Positions 17,674 through 27,681 of a DNA stretch of 64,000 bases are shown piece by piece. Source of the stretch: Myxococcus eversor (GTDB lineage: Bacteria; Myxococcota; Myxococcia; Myxococcales; Myxococcaceae); the NCBI RefSeq assembly GCF_010894455.1, contig NZ_JAAIXY010000034.1, positions 1 through 64,000 on the forward strand. Direction: 5' to 3'. The position numbers and the translations under genes were made by a program. The first letter of the stretch is position 1, and every line of letters starts with the position of its first letter. The notes beneath the pieces are model-generated. The model was not told where the DNA came from. It was given only the letters and a program-made list of their open reading frames with translations, and did not search any database.

Positions 17674-18309
17674 CTACTTGGTGCCGAAGAGCCGGTCTCC
17701 CGCGTCGCCCAGGCCCGGGAGGATGTAGCCGTGCTCGTTGAGGCGCTCGTCCACCGCGCCCGTGTACACGTGCACGTCCGGGTGGTGCTCGCGCAGGTTG
17801 GCCAGGCCCTCCGGACACGCCAGCAGACAGACGAAGCGCAGCGAGCCGGGCTTGCTCTTCTTCACCCGCTGGAGCGCCGCCACCGCGGAGTTGCCCGTGG
17901 CGAGCATCGGGTCACACACCACCACGTCGCGGTCCGCCAGTTGGCCCGGCACCCGGTAGTAGTACTCCACCGGAGTGAGCGTCTCCGGGTCCCGATACAG
18001 GCCGATGTGGCCCACGCGCGCGGAGGGCACGAGCTGGAGCATTCCGTCGAGGATGCCCTGGCCCGCGCGCATGATGGCCACCAGCACCAGCTTCTTGCCC
18101 TCCAGCACCGGCGCCTTCATGGGCGCCATGGGCGTCTGAATCTCCTCGTCGCGGACCTTCAAGTCCCGCAAGGCCTCGTAGGCCAGCAGCAGGGAGATTT
18201 CCTGCAGCAGCGCCCGGAAGGAGGCGGTGCTCGTCTCCGCGCGGCGCATCAACGTCAGCTTGTGCTTCACCAGCGGATGGTCCACCACGGTGCAGTTGGG
18301 GAACTCCAT
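17674..18309 (-). CDS. upp: Uracil phosphoribosyltransferase
   Basis: This 211-residue protein is the normal size for Upp. The PRPP-binding loop VVVCDPMLATGNSA and the uracil-binding C-terminus GYILPGLGDAGDRLFGTK are intact. It converts uracil and PRPP to UMP. GGGAGGA precedes the ATG. It is the last gene of a minus-strand operon after URC4 (27-base gap), URC1 and mmsA. In the yeast URC pathway a uracil phosphoribosyltransferase (URC6) supplies the nucleotide intermediate, so here Upp probably serves uracil breakdown as well as salvage. Confidence 0.95.
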   Translation of the reverse strand: MEFPNCTVVDHPLVKHKLTLMRRAETSTASFRALLQEISLLLAYEALRDLKVRDEEIQTPMAPMKAPVLEGKKLVLVAIMRAGQGILDGMLQLVPSARVGHIGLYRDPETLTPVEYYYRVPGQLADRDVVVCDPMLATGNSAVAALQRVKKSKPGSLRFVCLLACPEGLANLREHHPDVHVYTGAVDERLNEHGYILPGLGDAGDRLFGTK

Positions 18310-18336
18310 TGCGTCCTCCCTTTCGGTCAGCGGTTG

Positions 18337-19540
18337 TCAGAACACCGTTCCGTCGCTCTCGACGCGAATCGGCGGCACGCCTCCGGGGCGTCGCTCGGCG
18401 GCGACCTTGCGCCCCGCCGTCCACGTCCCGCCTTGCAGCACCTTCGCCAGCGGCAGCTCCTCCGCGGTCATCCCCAGCCGGCCTCGCACCAGCGCCCCCA
18501 CGCGGTCCAACAGCGCCACCGTCAGCGCGCGCCACTCGACGATGGGCTCCTCGCTCGGGTGCAGCGCCTCCTGGGTGAGCCGCTCGTCCCTGGGCACCAG
18601 CACGCCCAGGTCCACGAAGAGGCCGCCGTTGCGGTACTCGGGCAGGCCGGTGAGGCCGTCCAGCTCCACCACCCGCACGCCCGCCTCCGCCAGCGGCTCC
18701 ACCAGCGAGTACGTCAGCCACTGTGACAGCTTGTGGAAGGGCACCAGCGCGTCCACGCTCTCCACCGCGCCCAGCGCCGAGTGCGGCCACACGTCGCCCA
18801 GGTTCACCGCGTCCACCATGACGCGGCCGGGCCAGATGGGGCCCAGCGTCTCCAGCACCACGCCGAGCAGCTCCGAGCCCCTCACGCTCCGCCCCTGCGC
18901 GGCGACGATGTCGTGCAGCGTGCCGGGCCGGGGCAGCACGCGCGACAGGCCGTGCATCAGGTGCAGCCGTCCGTCCAAGCCATCCAGCGGATTCGTGTCG
19001 GAGACCTGGAGCCCGCGCGCCAGCGCCTCGCGCGACAAGCGCCCCAGCGCCTCCGCGTCCGCGCGCAGCGGCCGGTCCGGGTCCGAGGAGAAGAGGCCGT
19101 CCATGAACATGCGGAAGCTGGCCACCGCCAGCCCCTCCGAGCGCGCCCACGTCGCGCCGCCCTGCTCGCGGTAGCTCCACTTCGGGCCGCTGCCCGCGTC
19201 CAGGAGCACGCTCACCACCGCGAGGTCCAGCTTCGCCCGCGCGCGCTCCTGCGGCGTGGCGTCCTTCAGCCGCGCCTCCAGCTCCGCCACGCGCTGCACG
19301 CCGCCCGCGTCGAAGTGGCGCCAGCGGCTGTGCACGGGGATGTCCAGCGTGGGGTACGCCTCTCGCGTCACGCTCAGCACGGTGTCGACGACCACCGGCA
19401 GCCGCGAGGGCTCGACCCGGAAGTGCGACAGCTTGCCGGCCAGGCCCAGGTCGAGGAGCTGGTGGCAGCGCTCGCGGATGGCGGCCGGCGTGCGCAGCCA
19501 CGCCACCGCCGGGGACACGTCCGCCCTCGCCAGCGGCTGC

Positions 19541-19548
<8 letters not shown>
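18337..19548 (-). CDS. URC4/Urg3 family protein (DUF1688), uracil catabolism
   Basis: The 403-residue protein matches my recollection of DUF1688, the URC4/urg3 family needed for uracil as nitrogen source in Lachancea kluyveri. Typical segments are VHSRWRHFDAGG, LHDIVAAQGR, VPFHKLSQWLTYSLVEPL and LDGLTGLPEYRNGGLFVD. The start at 19548 overlaps the end of the GTP cyclohydrolase-like gene by 8 bases, implying coupling. An upstream in-frame GTG at 19557 is less likely, because a purine-rich block lies directly against it. The chemical role of URC4 is not settled. Its place between URC1 and upp strongly supports the pathway assignment. Confidence 0.85.
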
Positions 19549-20788
<1,240 letters not shown>

Positions 20789-20852
20789 GGGAGCGCCCTC
20801 CTTGCGGGCGCGTTTTTGGAGCTCGGGCGAAGTGGACGTGAGGGCGCGCGAC

Positions 20853-22349
20853 TCAGCTCATCCAGGAGCCGTCGGTGCGCGCCGACCACTTGCGGGTGAC
20901 CTTCTTGAGCTGCGTCCAGAAGTCGAGTCCGGACGGCCCGGTGATATCCCCGTGGCCGAAGCGCGACTCGCCGGTGCCGCCGAAAGAAAAGGGCTCACGC
21001 GGGACGGGGACGCCCACGTTGACGCCCACCATGCCCGCGCGCACGCCCTCCACCACCGTCTGCGCCACCATGCCGCTGGTGGTGAAGATGGACGCCGCGT
21101 TGCCGTAGGGCGACGCGTTCTCCACCGCGAGCGCCGCGGACAGCGTGGGCACCCGGATGATGGACAGCACCGGGCCGAACAGCTCACGCCGCGCGGCCTC
21201 CATGTCCGGCCGCACCTGGTCCAGGATGGACGGGCCCAGCCAGTTGCCACCGGCCCACGTGTCTCCCTTGGGACGGCGACCCCGCCCGTCGAGCGCCAGC
21301 CTGGCGCCCTCCGACGCGGCCTTGTCGATGGCCGTCTCCAGCCTGTCCACCGCGCCCTTGTCGATGATGGCGCCCATGCCCGGACCCACCTCGATGCTCC
21401 CCGCGCGGCGGACGATATCCGCCAGCAGCGACTCCACGTTGCCCACCGCGAGCACCACGCTGCCGGCCATGCAGCGCTGCCCCGCGCAGCCGGTGAACGA
21501 GTCCACCACGGCCTGCGCCGTCAGTTCAGGGTCCGCGTCCGGCGCGACGATGAGGTGGTTCTTCGCGCCACCCAGCGCCAGCACCCGCTTGCCGCGCTTG
21601 CTGCCCTCCGCATACAGGTGCCGCGCCACCGCGGACGAGCCGACGAAGGCCAGCGCCTTCACGTCCTCGTGCGCCACCAGCGCGTCCACCGCCTCCTTGC
21701 CACCGTGGACGATGGAGAAGACGCCGGGCGGATAGCCCGCCTCCAGCATCAGCTCGCCGAGCGCGCACGCGGTGAGGGGCACCTTCTCCGAAGGCTTGTG
21801 GATGAAGACGTTGCCCAGCGTCACCGCGATGGGGAACATCCACATGGGCACCATCGCCGGGAAGTTGAAGGGCGTGACTCCCGCGACGACGCCCAACGGC
21901 TCGCGGCGCAGCTCACACGTGACGCCCCGGCTGACCTCCATGTGCGCGCCGCTGTCCAGGTTCTGCAGCGACAGCGCGAACTCGCACACCTCGATGCCCT
22001 TGAGCAGTCCGGCGCGCGCCTCCGCCACCGTCTTGCCCGCCTCGCTCGCCGCCAGGTTCGACAGCCGCGAGAGGTGCTGCTCCAAGAGATATCGGAAGCG
22101 GAAGAGCAACTGGGTGCGCTCACGCAGCGACGTGGCGGCCCACTGGGGCGCCGCGGCCCGCGCGGCCTCCACCACTTCGGCTACACCCGCCGCGGAGGTG
22201 AGTGGAACTCGGCCAATGACGGTGCCGGTGTACGGACTGCGTACGTCCAGCAGTTGCGCGCCTTGAGGCACCCGCCACTCGCCGCCCACCAGGTTTCGAC
22301 ACGGAACAACGCTCTGCGGAAGCTCAACGAACGACAAGCGCACCCCCAT
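20853..22349 (-). CDS. mmsA: CoA-acylating methylmalonate/malonate-semialdehyde dehydrogenase
   Basis: The 498-residue aldehyde dehydrogenase has FNFPAMVPMWMFP, the NAD-site region and the catalytic Cys in GCAGQRCMAGSV. All are hallmarks of MmsA, which turns malonate or methylmalonate semialdehyde into acetyl- or propionyl-CoA with CO2 release. It is first in the operon with URC1, URC4 and upp. Uracil catabolism by that route gives a C3 product at the malonate-semialdehyde/3-hydroxypropionate level, so MmsA is a plausible final step. No Shine-Dalgarno is obvious before ATG 22349; GTG 22343 is an alternative start. Confidence 0.9.
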   Translation of the reverse strand: MGVRLSFVELPQSVVPCRNLVGGEWRVPQGAQLLDVRSPYTGTVIGRVPLTSAAGVAEVVEAARAAAPQWAATSLRERTQLLFRFRYLLEQHLSRLSNLAASEAGKTVAEARAGLLKGIEVCEFALSLQNLDSGAHMEVSRGVTCELRREPLGVVAGVTPFNFPAMVPMWMFPIAVTLGNVFIHKPSEKVPLTACALGELMLEAGYPPGVFSIVHGGKEAVDALVAHEDVKALAFVGSSAVARHLYAEGSKRGKRVLALGGAKNHLIVAPDADPELTAQAVVDSFTGCAGQRCMAGSVVLAVGNVESLLADIVRRAGSIEVGPGMGAIIDKGAVDRLETAIDKAASEGARLALDGRGRRPKGDTWAGGNWLGPSILDQVRPDMEAARRELFGPVLSIIRVPTLSAALAVENASPYGNAASIFTTSGMVAQTVVEGVRAGMVGVNVGVPVPREPFSFGGTGESRFGHGDITGPSGLDFWTQLKKVTRKWSARTDGSWMS

Positions 22350-22589
22350 AAAATTCGGGTGAGGACGTGCACCTCATCGTATCCGGGAATGCAGACAGAT
22401 CGGCAACCCACCCCCCAGAAAGCCTGTCAGCGCGGCCGCCGAGTGTCCGGCAACCGAGCACTTCCCTGTCGGAAAGAGGACCTGCTCTCGCGAAGCCTCA
22501 TCTTCCTTTAATGCATGGCGTCACGAAGGCCGCGACGCGTCATCGAAAGGAACAGGGGTGGGAGTGGACTCAGGTGGGAGTGCTGTCTT

Positions 22590-23000
22590 TCAAGCGGAGG
22601 CGGCGGGCCCCAGCCACGCGCGCAGGCGGGTGAGGACGGCGGTGTCCTCGTCGTCATGGGGGCGGCCCAGGGCGCGGGACTCGGCATACAGCGCGAGCGC
22701 GGAGTGGAAGCGCGCGGTGGCGGTCCGCGTGTCGCCCTGCTCCAGGTGCAGCTCTCCGTCCTCGGCCACGAGCCGGGCGAGGATTTTCACCCGCAAGGGG
22801 TCCCCGAGCATCCGCGAGGTGGAGGCCGCGTCCACCATCAGCAGGGCGTCGTACTCCATGCCCAGCGTGTCCAGCGCGGTGGAGCGGATGAGCCCGGCCG
22901 CCTCGGCGAAGCGCTTCTCCTGGCGGGCCTTGAGGAGCCGGGACAGGGCTTCGGCGAACTGCTCGACGAGGCGCTCGATGTAGTCCTTGCGGATGGACAT
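22590..23000 (-). CDS. DUF6483-like small protein
   Basis: The 136-residue, mostly helical protein begins MSIRKDYIERLVEQFAEALS, which resembles the DUF6483 opening. It continues with helical hairpins (QEKRFAEAAGLIR, GDTRTATARFHSALALYAES) that look like TPR-type repeats. No signal or membrane segment is present. Function is unknown. It is divergent from the TssBC-like gene, with 132 bases between the two starts. Confidence 0.6.
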   Translation of the reverse strand: MSIRKDYIERLVEQFAEALSRLLKARQEKRFAEAAGLIRSTALDTLGMEYDALLMVDAASTSRMLGDPLRVKILARLVAEDGELHLEQGDTRTATARFHSALALYAESRALGRPHDDEDTAVLTRLRAWLGPAASA

Positions 23001-23132
23001 GGCGGGTGGAGGCTGGGGCCTGGGTGGGAGCGATGCAAGGGGTTTGGAAAGGTGTGGGAAACCGCCATGCCTTCGCGGAGAACACCTCCCTCGGGCTAAC
23101 GTGCCGCGCCTTACTCACGGATGGGGCGGTGC

Positions 23133-24782
23133 ATGAGTCAGAGCGGAAGCAGTGCCGAGGGTGCTCGCGTGCGGTGGTTGGTGGCGGGAGCGTTCTCCTC
23201 CACACCCTCGGGCCGTCGCTTTCATGTGAGCTCCGACACCTTCGCCAGCGAGCTCGCCAAGGCCGCCAGCCACGTGCGCTTCATCGTCCCGGACCGGCTG
23301 GGCGCCGACGACACCCGCGCCCTGGAGCTGTCCTTCGAGCGGCTGCGCGACTTCGGCGTCGCCGACGTGCTCACCCGCATCCCCGCGCTGCGCGACTTGC
23401 ACGCGCTGCGAGACCAGCTCACCCCCGCCCTGTCGCCCGAGGAGGCGGCGAGGCGCGTGGAGGCCATCACCGGCCCGGGCCGCCTGCCCGAAGCGGTGGC
23501 CGCGGCCCTGCGTGACGCGGCGCCTCCGCCGCGGCCCGCACCGACTCCCGCGCCCGCCGTGTCGTCCAATGACGCGGCCCTGGTGGAGGCGCTGCTCAAC
23601 CAGGCCGAGCCCCCCTCGCCCGCCACCGCGGCCCGCGCCGTGGATGCGTTCGTGAAGGCCCTCAACCCGCGCGCGCCGGCCTCGGGCTCATCGACGTCCG
23701 CGCCCGCCACGGCCGCGCGCAAGTCCGTGAGGGACCTGCTGGACGAGACGGTGCTGCGCTGCGCGAACGACGTGCTCATCGCGGAGCCCGTGGCCCGGCT
23801 GGAGTCAGCGTGGCGCGGCCTCAAGTGGCTGGTGGACCAGTGCCCCGCGTCCGCGGGCATGGCGGTGGAGGTGCTCGACGTGAGCCGGGGGGATTTGCTC
23901 GGCGCGCTCGACGCCGCGCTCTCCGGCGAGCCGTTCGACCGGCCCGACGCCGTCTTCGTGATGGACACGAACGATGACGTCGCGGTGCTGGCGCGCCTGG
24001 CCGCGATGGGCGAGCTCGCGCAGCTCCCCATCATCGCCGCCGTGGCCCCGTCGCTCCTGGGCCTGTCCCCGGACGAGCTGTCCCTGGGCCTGGAGGAGGG
24101 CCGGGAGCACGTGTCGGAGTCGTGGACGGAGCTGCGCCAGGATGAGTCCTCGCGGTGGCTGTGCGCCGTCGTCAACCGCGTCGTCGTGGCCAGCGAGGCC
24201 CGGGCGAAGCGCGCGGCCTTCACCAGCCCCGCGCTCGCGGTGGCGGCGATGCTCGCGTCCAGCTTCCGCGACACCAGCGCCTTCGCGCGCATCTTCGGCC
24301 AGGCCGGAGGCGTGCGCGCCCCGACGACGTGGGAGATTCCCTCCGGCCGCGAGAAGGGCCTGTCCATCCCCACCGAGGTCTTCCTGCCCATCCGCGCGCA
24401 GGCGAAGCTGGAGGAGAACGGCGTGCTGGGCCTGGGCAGCGGGCGCAACGCGGACGCGGTGCTGCTGGCGGGGGCGCCCACGGTGTACGGCGGCGGCTAC
24501 GCGGTGCCGCTTCCGGCCCAGGTGCTCACCGGCCGCATCGTCCGCTTCGCGACGTGGGTGAGGGACCAACTGCCGCCCGGCTCCGGCAACGCGGAGGTCG
24601 CCTCCATCTTCTCGCAGGCCGCGGAGGTGTTCCTCTTCCGGGGCGCCACCGAGGACGGCCAGCTCAAGGGCGAGGTCGTCCCCACCGGCAACGGCCACGG
24701 CGTCCACGTCACCGCCACCGTCCGGCCCGAGCACGCCGGCACCCGCTTCCAGCTCGCCTTCACCCTGCCGCTGCGCGCCTGA
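23133..24782 (+). CDS. Fused TssB-TssC-like contractile sheath protein
   Basis: The first 130 or so residues resemble the small T6SS sheath subunit TssB: VRFIVPDRLG, a conserved strand LELSFERLRDFGVADVLTRI, then PALRDLHALRDQL. After an Ala/Pro-rich linker comes a TssC/VipB-like region. It includes LESAWRGLKWLVDQCP, VLDVSRGDL, a domain with PIIAAVAPSLLGL, an SFRDTSAFARIFGQ segment, and a C-terminal part with the small-subunit interface. At 549 residues it equals a shortened TssB plus TssC in one chain. No other T6SS gene is in the window. The start at 23121 is an in-frame alternative. The homology is recognisable but divergent. Confidence 0.65.
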   Translation: MSQSGSSAEGARVRWLVAGAFSSTPSGRRFHVSSDTFASELAKAASHVRFIVPDRLGADDTRALELSFERLRDFGVADVLTRIPALRDLHALRDQLTPALSPEEAARRVEAITGPGRLPEAVAAALRDAAPPPRPAPTPAPAVSSNDAALVEALLNQAEPPSPATAARAVDAFVKALNPRAPASGSSTSAPATAARKSVRDLLDETVLRCANDVLIAEPVARLESAWRGLKWLVDQCPASAGMAVEVLDVSRGDLLGALDAALSGEPFDRPDAVFVMDTNDDVAVLARLAAMGELAQLPIIAAVAPSLLGLSPDELSLGLEEGREHVSESWTELRQDESSRWLCAVVNRVVVASEARAKRAAFTSPALAVAAMLASSFRDTSAFARIFGQAGGVRAPTTWEIPSGREKGLSIPTEVFLPIRAQAKLEENGVLGLGSGRNADAVLLAGAPTVYGGGYAVPLPAQVLTGRIVRFATWVRDQLPPGSGNAEVASIFSQAAEVFLFRGATEDGQLKGEVVPTGNGHGVHVTATVRPEHAGTRFQLAFTLPLRA

Positions 24783-24813
24783 CGAAATCGAGGCGCCATA
24801 CCGACAGGCATTG

Positions 24814-24844
24814 AGACAGACGTCCGCGGGCACGGCGTCTGTCT
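24814..24844 (+). terminator. Hairpin after the TssBC-like gene
   Basis: A perfect 9-bp inverted repeat, AGACAGACG and CGTCTGTCT with a 13-base loop, lies 31 bases after the stop. Only a short CTTC follows, so strength is uncertain. Confidence 0.45.
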
Positions 24845-25047
24845 TCAAGAAGACGCTGAAACAGGCGGATGAATGTCAGGGACTCTTGAATCCCTGGCCC
24901 CCGAGTGCTTGTCGACTGGCTGCCGGACGACGTTGGCCCTCCGCGTATTGCGCGCGAACAAACCGACTGTGACAAGGGATGTGATTCATTCCATGAGGGG
25001 AACGGCCCATTCTGGGTTTCATCCTGCTCCTTGGGGGGAGCCATCCA

Positions 25048-27441
25048 ATGAGAAGCCTTACACATGCCTCGCTGTCGTGGGGGCTGCGGGCGACGCTGGT
25101 GTTGTTGCTGGCTGCGTGCGGGGTGGAGCCCGTCGACGAAGGGGCGGCGGCGGAAGGCGATGAGGCATTGACGCAAGTGAGCCAGGAGCTCGCGCCGCCG
25201 TGGGATTTGTATGCGGACGCGGTGGCGCCGGGCACCACGCTGGCGGTGCTCCATCCGAACAGGGCGCTGGGCGCACCGGACGAGCAGCGGGCGACGATAC
25301 CGGGCCTGCTCTCGGCGCTGGTGCTGGACCTGGGGCAGGGCGAGGAGGGCACTGGAGACCTGCGCGTCTATTACCGGGGCCTGTCGGTGCTGCTGGTGGC
25401 CCAGGTGGACTTCCTGAAAGCGGATGGGACCTCCGTCGGCTCCAGCCTGCTGCACCTGGGCCTGGGGACCCATGTCGCGGTGGCGAGGTACCCCGGGAAC
25501 TATCCCTATCGCTACGTGCGCCTGCGGGGCGCGTTGTTCGGGCCCTACCAGGTGGACGCGGTGGAGACGTCCATCCGGCCCATCTGTGGTGACGGGGTGA
25601 TTGCCGGGGCCGAAGTCTGTGACGACGGCAACCAACTCTCCGGAGACGGCTGTGACAGTGTCTGCGAGGTGGAGCCGGGCTACACCTGCACGGGACAGCC
25701 GAGCGTCTGCGACAACAACTCAGCGCCCACGGTCGAGGACGTCCACGCGACCACCCCCGAGGACACCGCGGTGAACATCACCATCCCCGCGGTGGACCCG
25801 GATGGCGACGCGCTAACCTTCTCCTACACCACGCCGAGCCACGGCACGCTCACGGGCACGGGGGCCTCGGTGACGTACACCCCGGACGCGAACTTCGCCG
25901 GAGCGGACTCCTTCCAAGTCACTGTCTCCGACGGAGCGAAGCAGGCAACGGCCACCCTCTTCGTCACGGTGACGCCGGTCAACGACGCACCCGTGGCCGC
26001 CTCCGCCTCGGTGACGGTGAACTACAACACGTCGACGCCCATCACGTTGGTGGCCACGGACGTGGAAGGGGACACGCTCACGTACACCGTGACGACTCCT
26101 CCCGCCAACGGAACCCTGTCCGGGACGGGCGCCCTGTTGCTCTACACGCCAAACGCGGACTTCCAGGGGGCGGACTCGTTCACCTTCACGGCCAGCGACG
26201 GCGCGCTGACCTCCAATACCGCCACCATCACCCTCACTGTCAGGGGGCCGCCTGTCTGTGGCGACGGCTTCCTCGATTCGGGCGAGGTGTGTGACGACGG
26301 CAACCGCGTCGCGGGGGATGGCTGCCGAGCGGACTGCCAGGGCGTGGAGGTGTGCGGTGACGGCCTGGTCGACAGCCTCACGGGAGAGCAGTGCGACGAT
26401 GGCAACACGACTCCCGGGGATGGCTGCGACGCCACGTGCCAGTTGGATGCCTTCTCGAATGTGCCCCCCACGCTCATCAGCGGGACGCTGAACTGCACCA
26501 CCGCCAACTCGAACACGGGGCGCAAGGTGGCGGTGGATGCGCTGGGGCGCTTCTACGCCGTCATGACGTGCGGTGGCGCGGTCCATGTCAGCGTGAGCGT
26601 GGACCGTGGCCTCACCTGGGTGGGGCCCACGCCCCTGGGAATCACCAACGCGGCGGAGGTCGCGATTGAAGGTGGCCCCACGGGAGTCGCCTACGTCGCG
26701 GCGACGGCGAACCCGGGCGTGCTGATATTCACCCGGACCGTCGACGCGGGAGCGAGCTGGGAAGCGCCGCGAACCCTCAGCCCGGCGGCCAACCCCACCC
26801 TCAGTCTGGATTCCAGGGGCGACGCCCTCTACATCTCCGTCTCGCGAGGCGGCGTCGGGGTCCGCGTCCTCCGGAACTTCGCGCGAGGCGCGAACGACTT
26901 CATCGCGACAGACGTGGACCAGAGCAATGCCTTCTTCGACGTCATCGTGGACAAGATCAGCGGAGACGTCTTCTCGGTGAGCGACGACCCCGCCTTCCGC
27001 ATCCGTCGCAGCAGCGACCAGGGGACCACCTTCGGCCCGCTGAGCTCCCCGCCGGGGCAGGCCTTCTTCTCGGACTGGACGGGCTCCAACGGCTTCATCT
27101 ACACCACGGGCTCCTTCGGGGACGACAACGTGGACGTCATCCCCATGTCCGCGCCGGGGACGAGCACCCAGGTGCCCGGCCTCCCCACGGACGTCGCTCC
27201 CGGTCCCTTCCGGTCGATTGACGCGGATGCGCTCGGCAACGGCTACATCGCCTCCCAACGAGGGACGGGAAACATCCAGTTGGACCGGATGCTCGTCGGG
27301 GCCGCCACGATTCTGACCGTGGATGCCAGGACCGTGGGGCCAGGCGCCTCGCCAGGAGTCGCCGCGCTCCCGTCGAACGGCGGAGCCCTGGTGGCCTACA
27401 CGAACGGCACCAGCGTCTACGCCTCGGTGGTGGTGTACTGA
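25048..27441 (+). CDS. Cys-rich lipoprotein with cadherin-like repeats (third paralogue)
   Basis: The lipoprotein signal (LVLLLAACG) is followed by the same discoidin-like domain as 13436 and 15276 (RALGAPDE, LDLGQGEEG, RYVRLRG, VDAVETS) and one DUF4215 unit (CGDGVIAGAEVCDDGN). Two cadherin/VCBS-like repeats come next (DVHATTPEDTAVNITIPAVD, YTPDANFAGADSF, then a second copy). Two more DUF4215 units follow, and a C-terminal half of about 320 residues reads like a sialidase-type beta-propeller (VSVDRGLTWVGPTP, TVDAGASWEAP). The total is 797 residues. Domain shuffling has replaced the DUF2135 end of its relatives. It is probably surface exposed and adhesive. Confidence 0.75.
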   Translation: MRSLTHASLSWGLRATLVLLLAACGVEPVDEGAAAEGDEALTQVSQELAPPWDLYADAVAPGTTLAVLHPNRALGAPDEQRATIPGLLSALVLDLGQGEEGTGDLRVYYRGLSVLLVAQVDFLKADGTSVGSSLLHLGLGTHVAVARYPGNYPYRYVRLRGALFGPYQVDAVETSIRPICGDGVIAGAEVCDDGNQLSGDGCDSVCEVEPGYTCTGQPSVCDNNSAPTVEDVHATTPEDTAVNITIPAVDPDGDALTFSYTTPSHGTLTGTGASVTYTPDANFAGADSFQVTVSDGAKQATATLFVTVTPVNDAPVAASASVTVNYNTSTPITLVATDVEGDTLTYTVTTPPANGTLSGTGALLLYTPNADFQGADSFTFTASDGALTSNTATITLTVRGPPVCGDGFLDSGEVCDDGNRVAGDGCRADCQGVEVCGDGLVDSLTGEQCDDGNTTPGDGCDATCQLDAFSNVPPTLISGTLNCTTANSNTGRKVAVDALGRFYAVMTCGGAVHVSVSVDRGLTWVGPTPLGITNAAEVAIEGGPTGVAYVAATANPGVLIFTRTVDAGASWEAPRTLSPAANPTLSLDSRGDALYISVSRGGVGVRVLRNFARGANDFIATDVDQSNAFFDVIVDKISGDVFSVSDDPAFRIRRSSDQGTTFGPLSSPPGQAFFSDWTGSNGFIYTTGSFGDDNVDVIPMSAPGTSTQVPGLPTDVAPGPFRSIDADALGNGYIASQRGTGNIQLDRMLVGAATILTVDARTVGPGASPGVAALPSNGGALVAYTNGTSVYASVVVY

Positions 27442-27446
27442 ATCCC

Positions 27447-27485
27447 CGATGCGCGCCTCCCAGCTCGTGAGGGAGGCGCGCATCG
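27447..27485 (+). terminator. 15-bp perfect stem downstream of the lipoprotein gene
   Basis: CGATGCGCGCCTCCC pairs with its exact complement across a 9-base loop, starting 6 bases after the stop. There is no U tract, as with several other hairpins in this window. Confidence 0.55.
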
Positions 27486-27681
27486 AGGTCGCCATGGGTG
27501 GGGCCGCGCCAGGGTCGAACCTCCCGATTCCGAGGGATGAGCTCGAGCCCCCCGCCTCATGACGCGTCCCTGGAGCCGGGGGACTTCGGGTCCTCAGGCA
27601 AGCAGGCACTGACGCACGGCGGCGGAGAACTCGGGTTGTCGCGAGAGCTTGGCTACACTCCGCCCCCGAGGTGCGCCAGAC

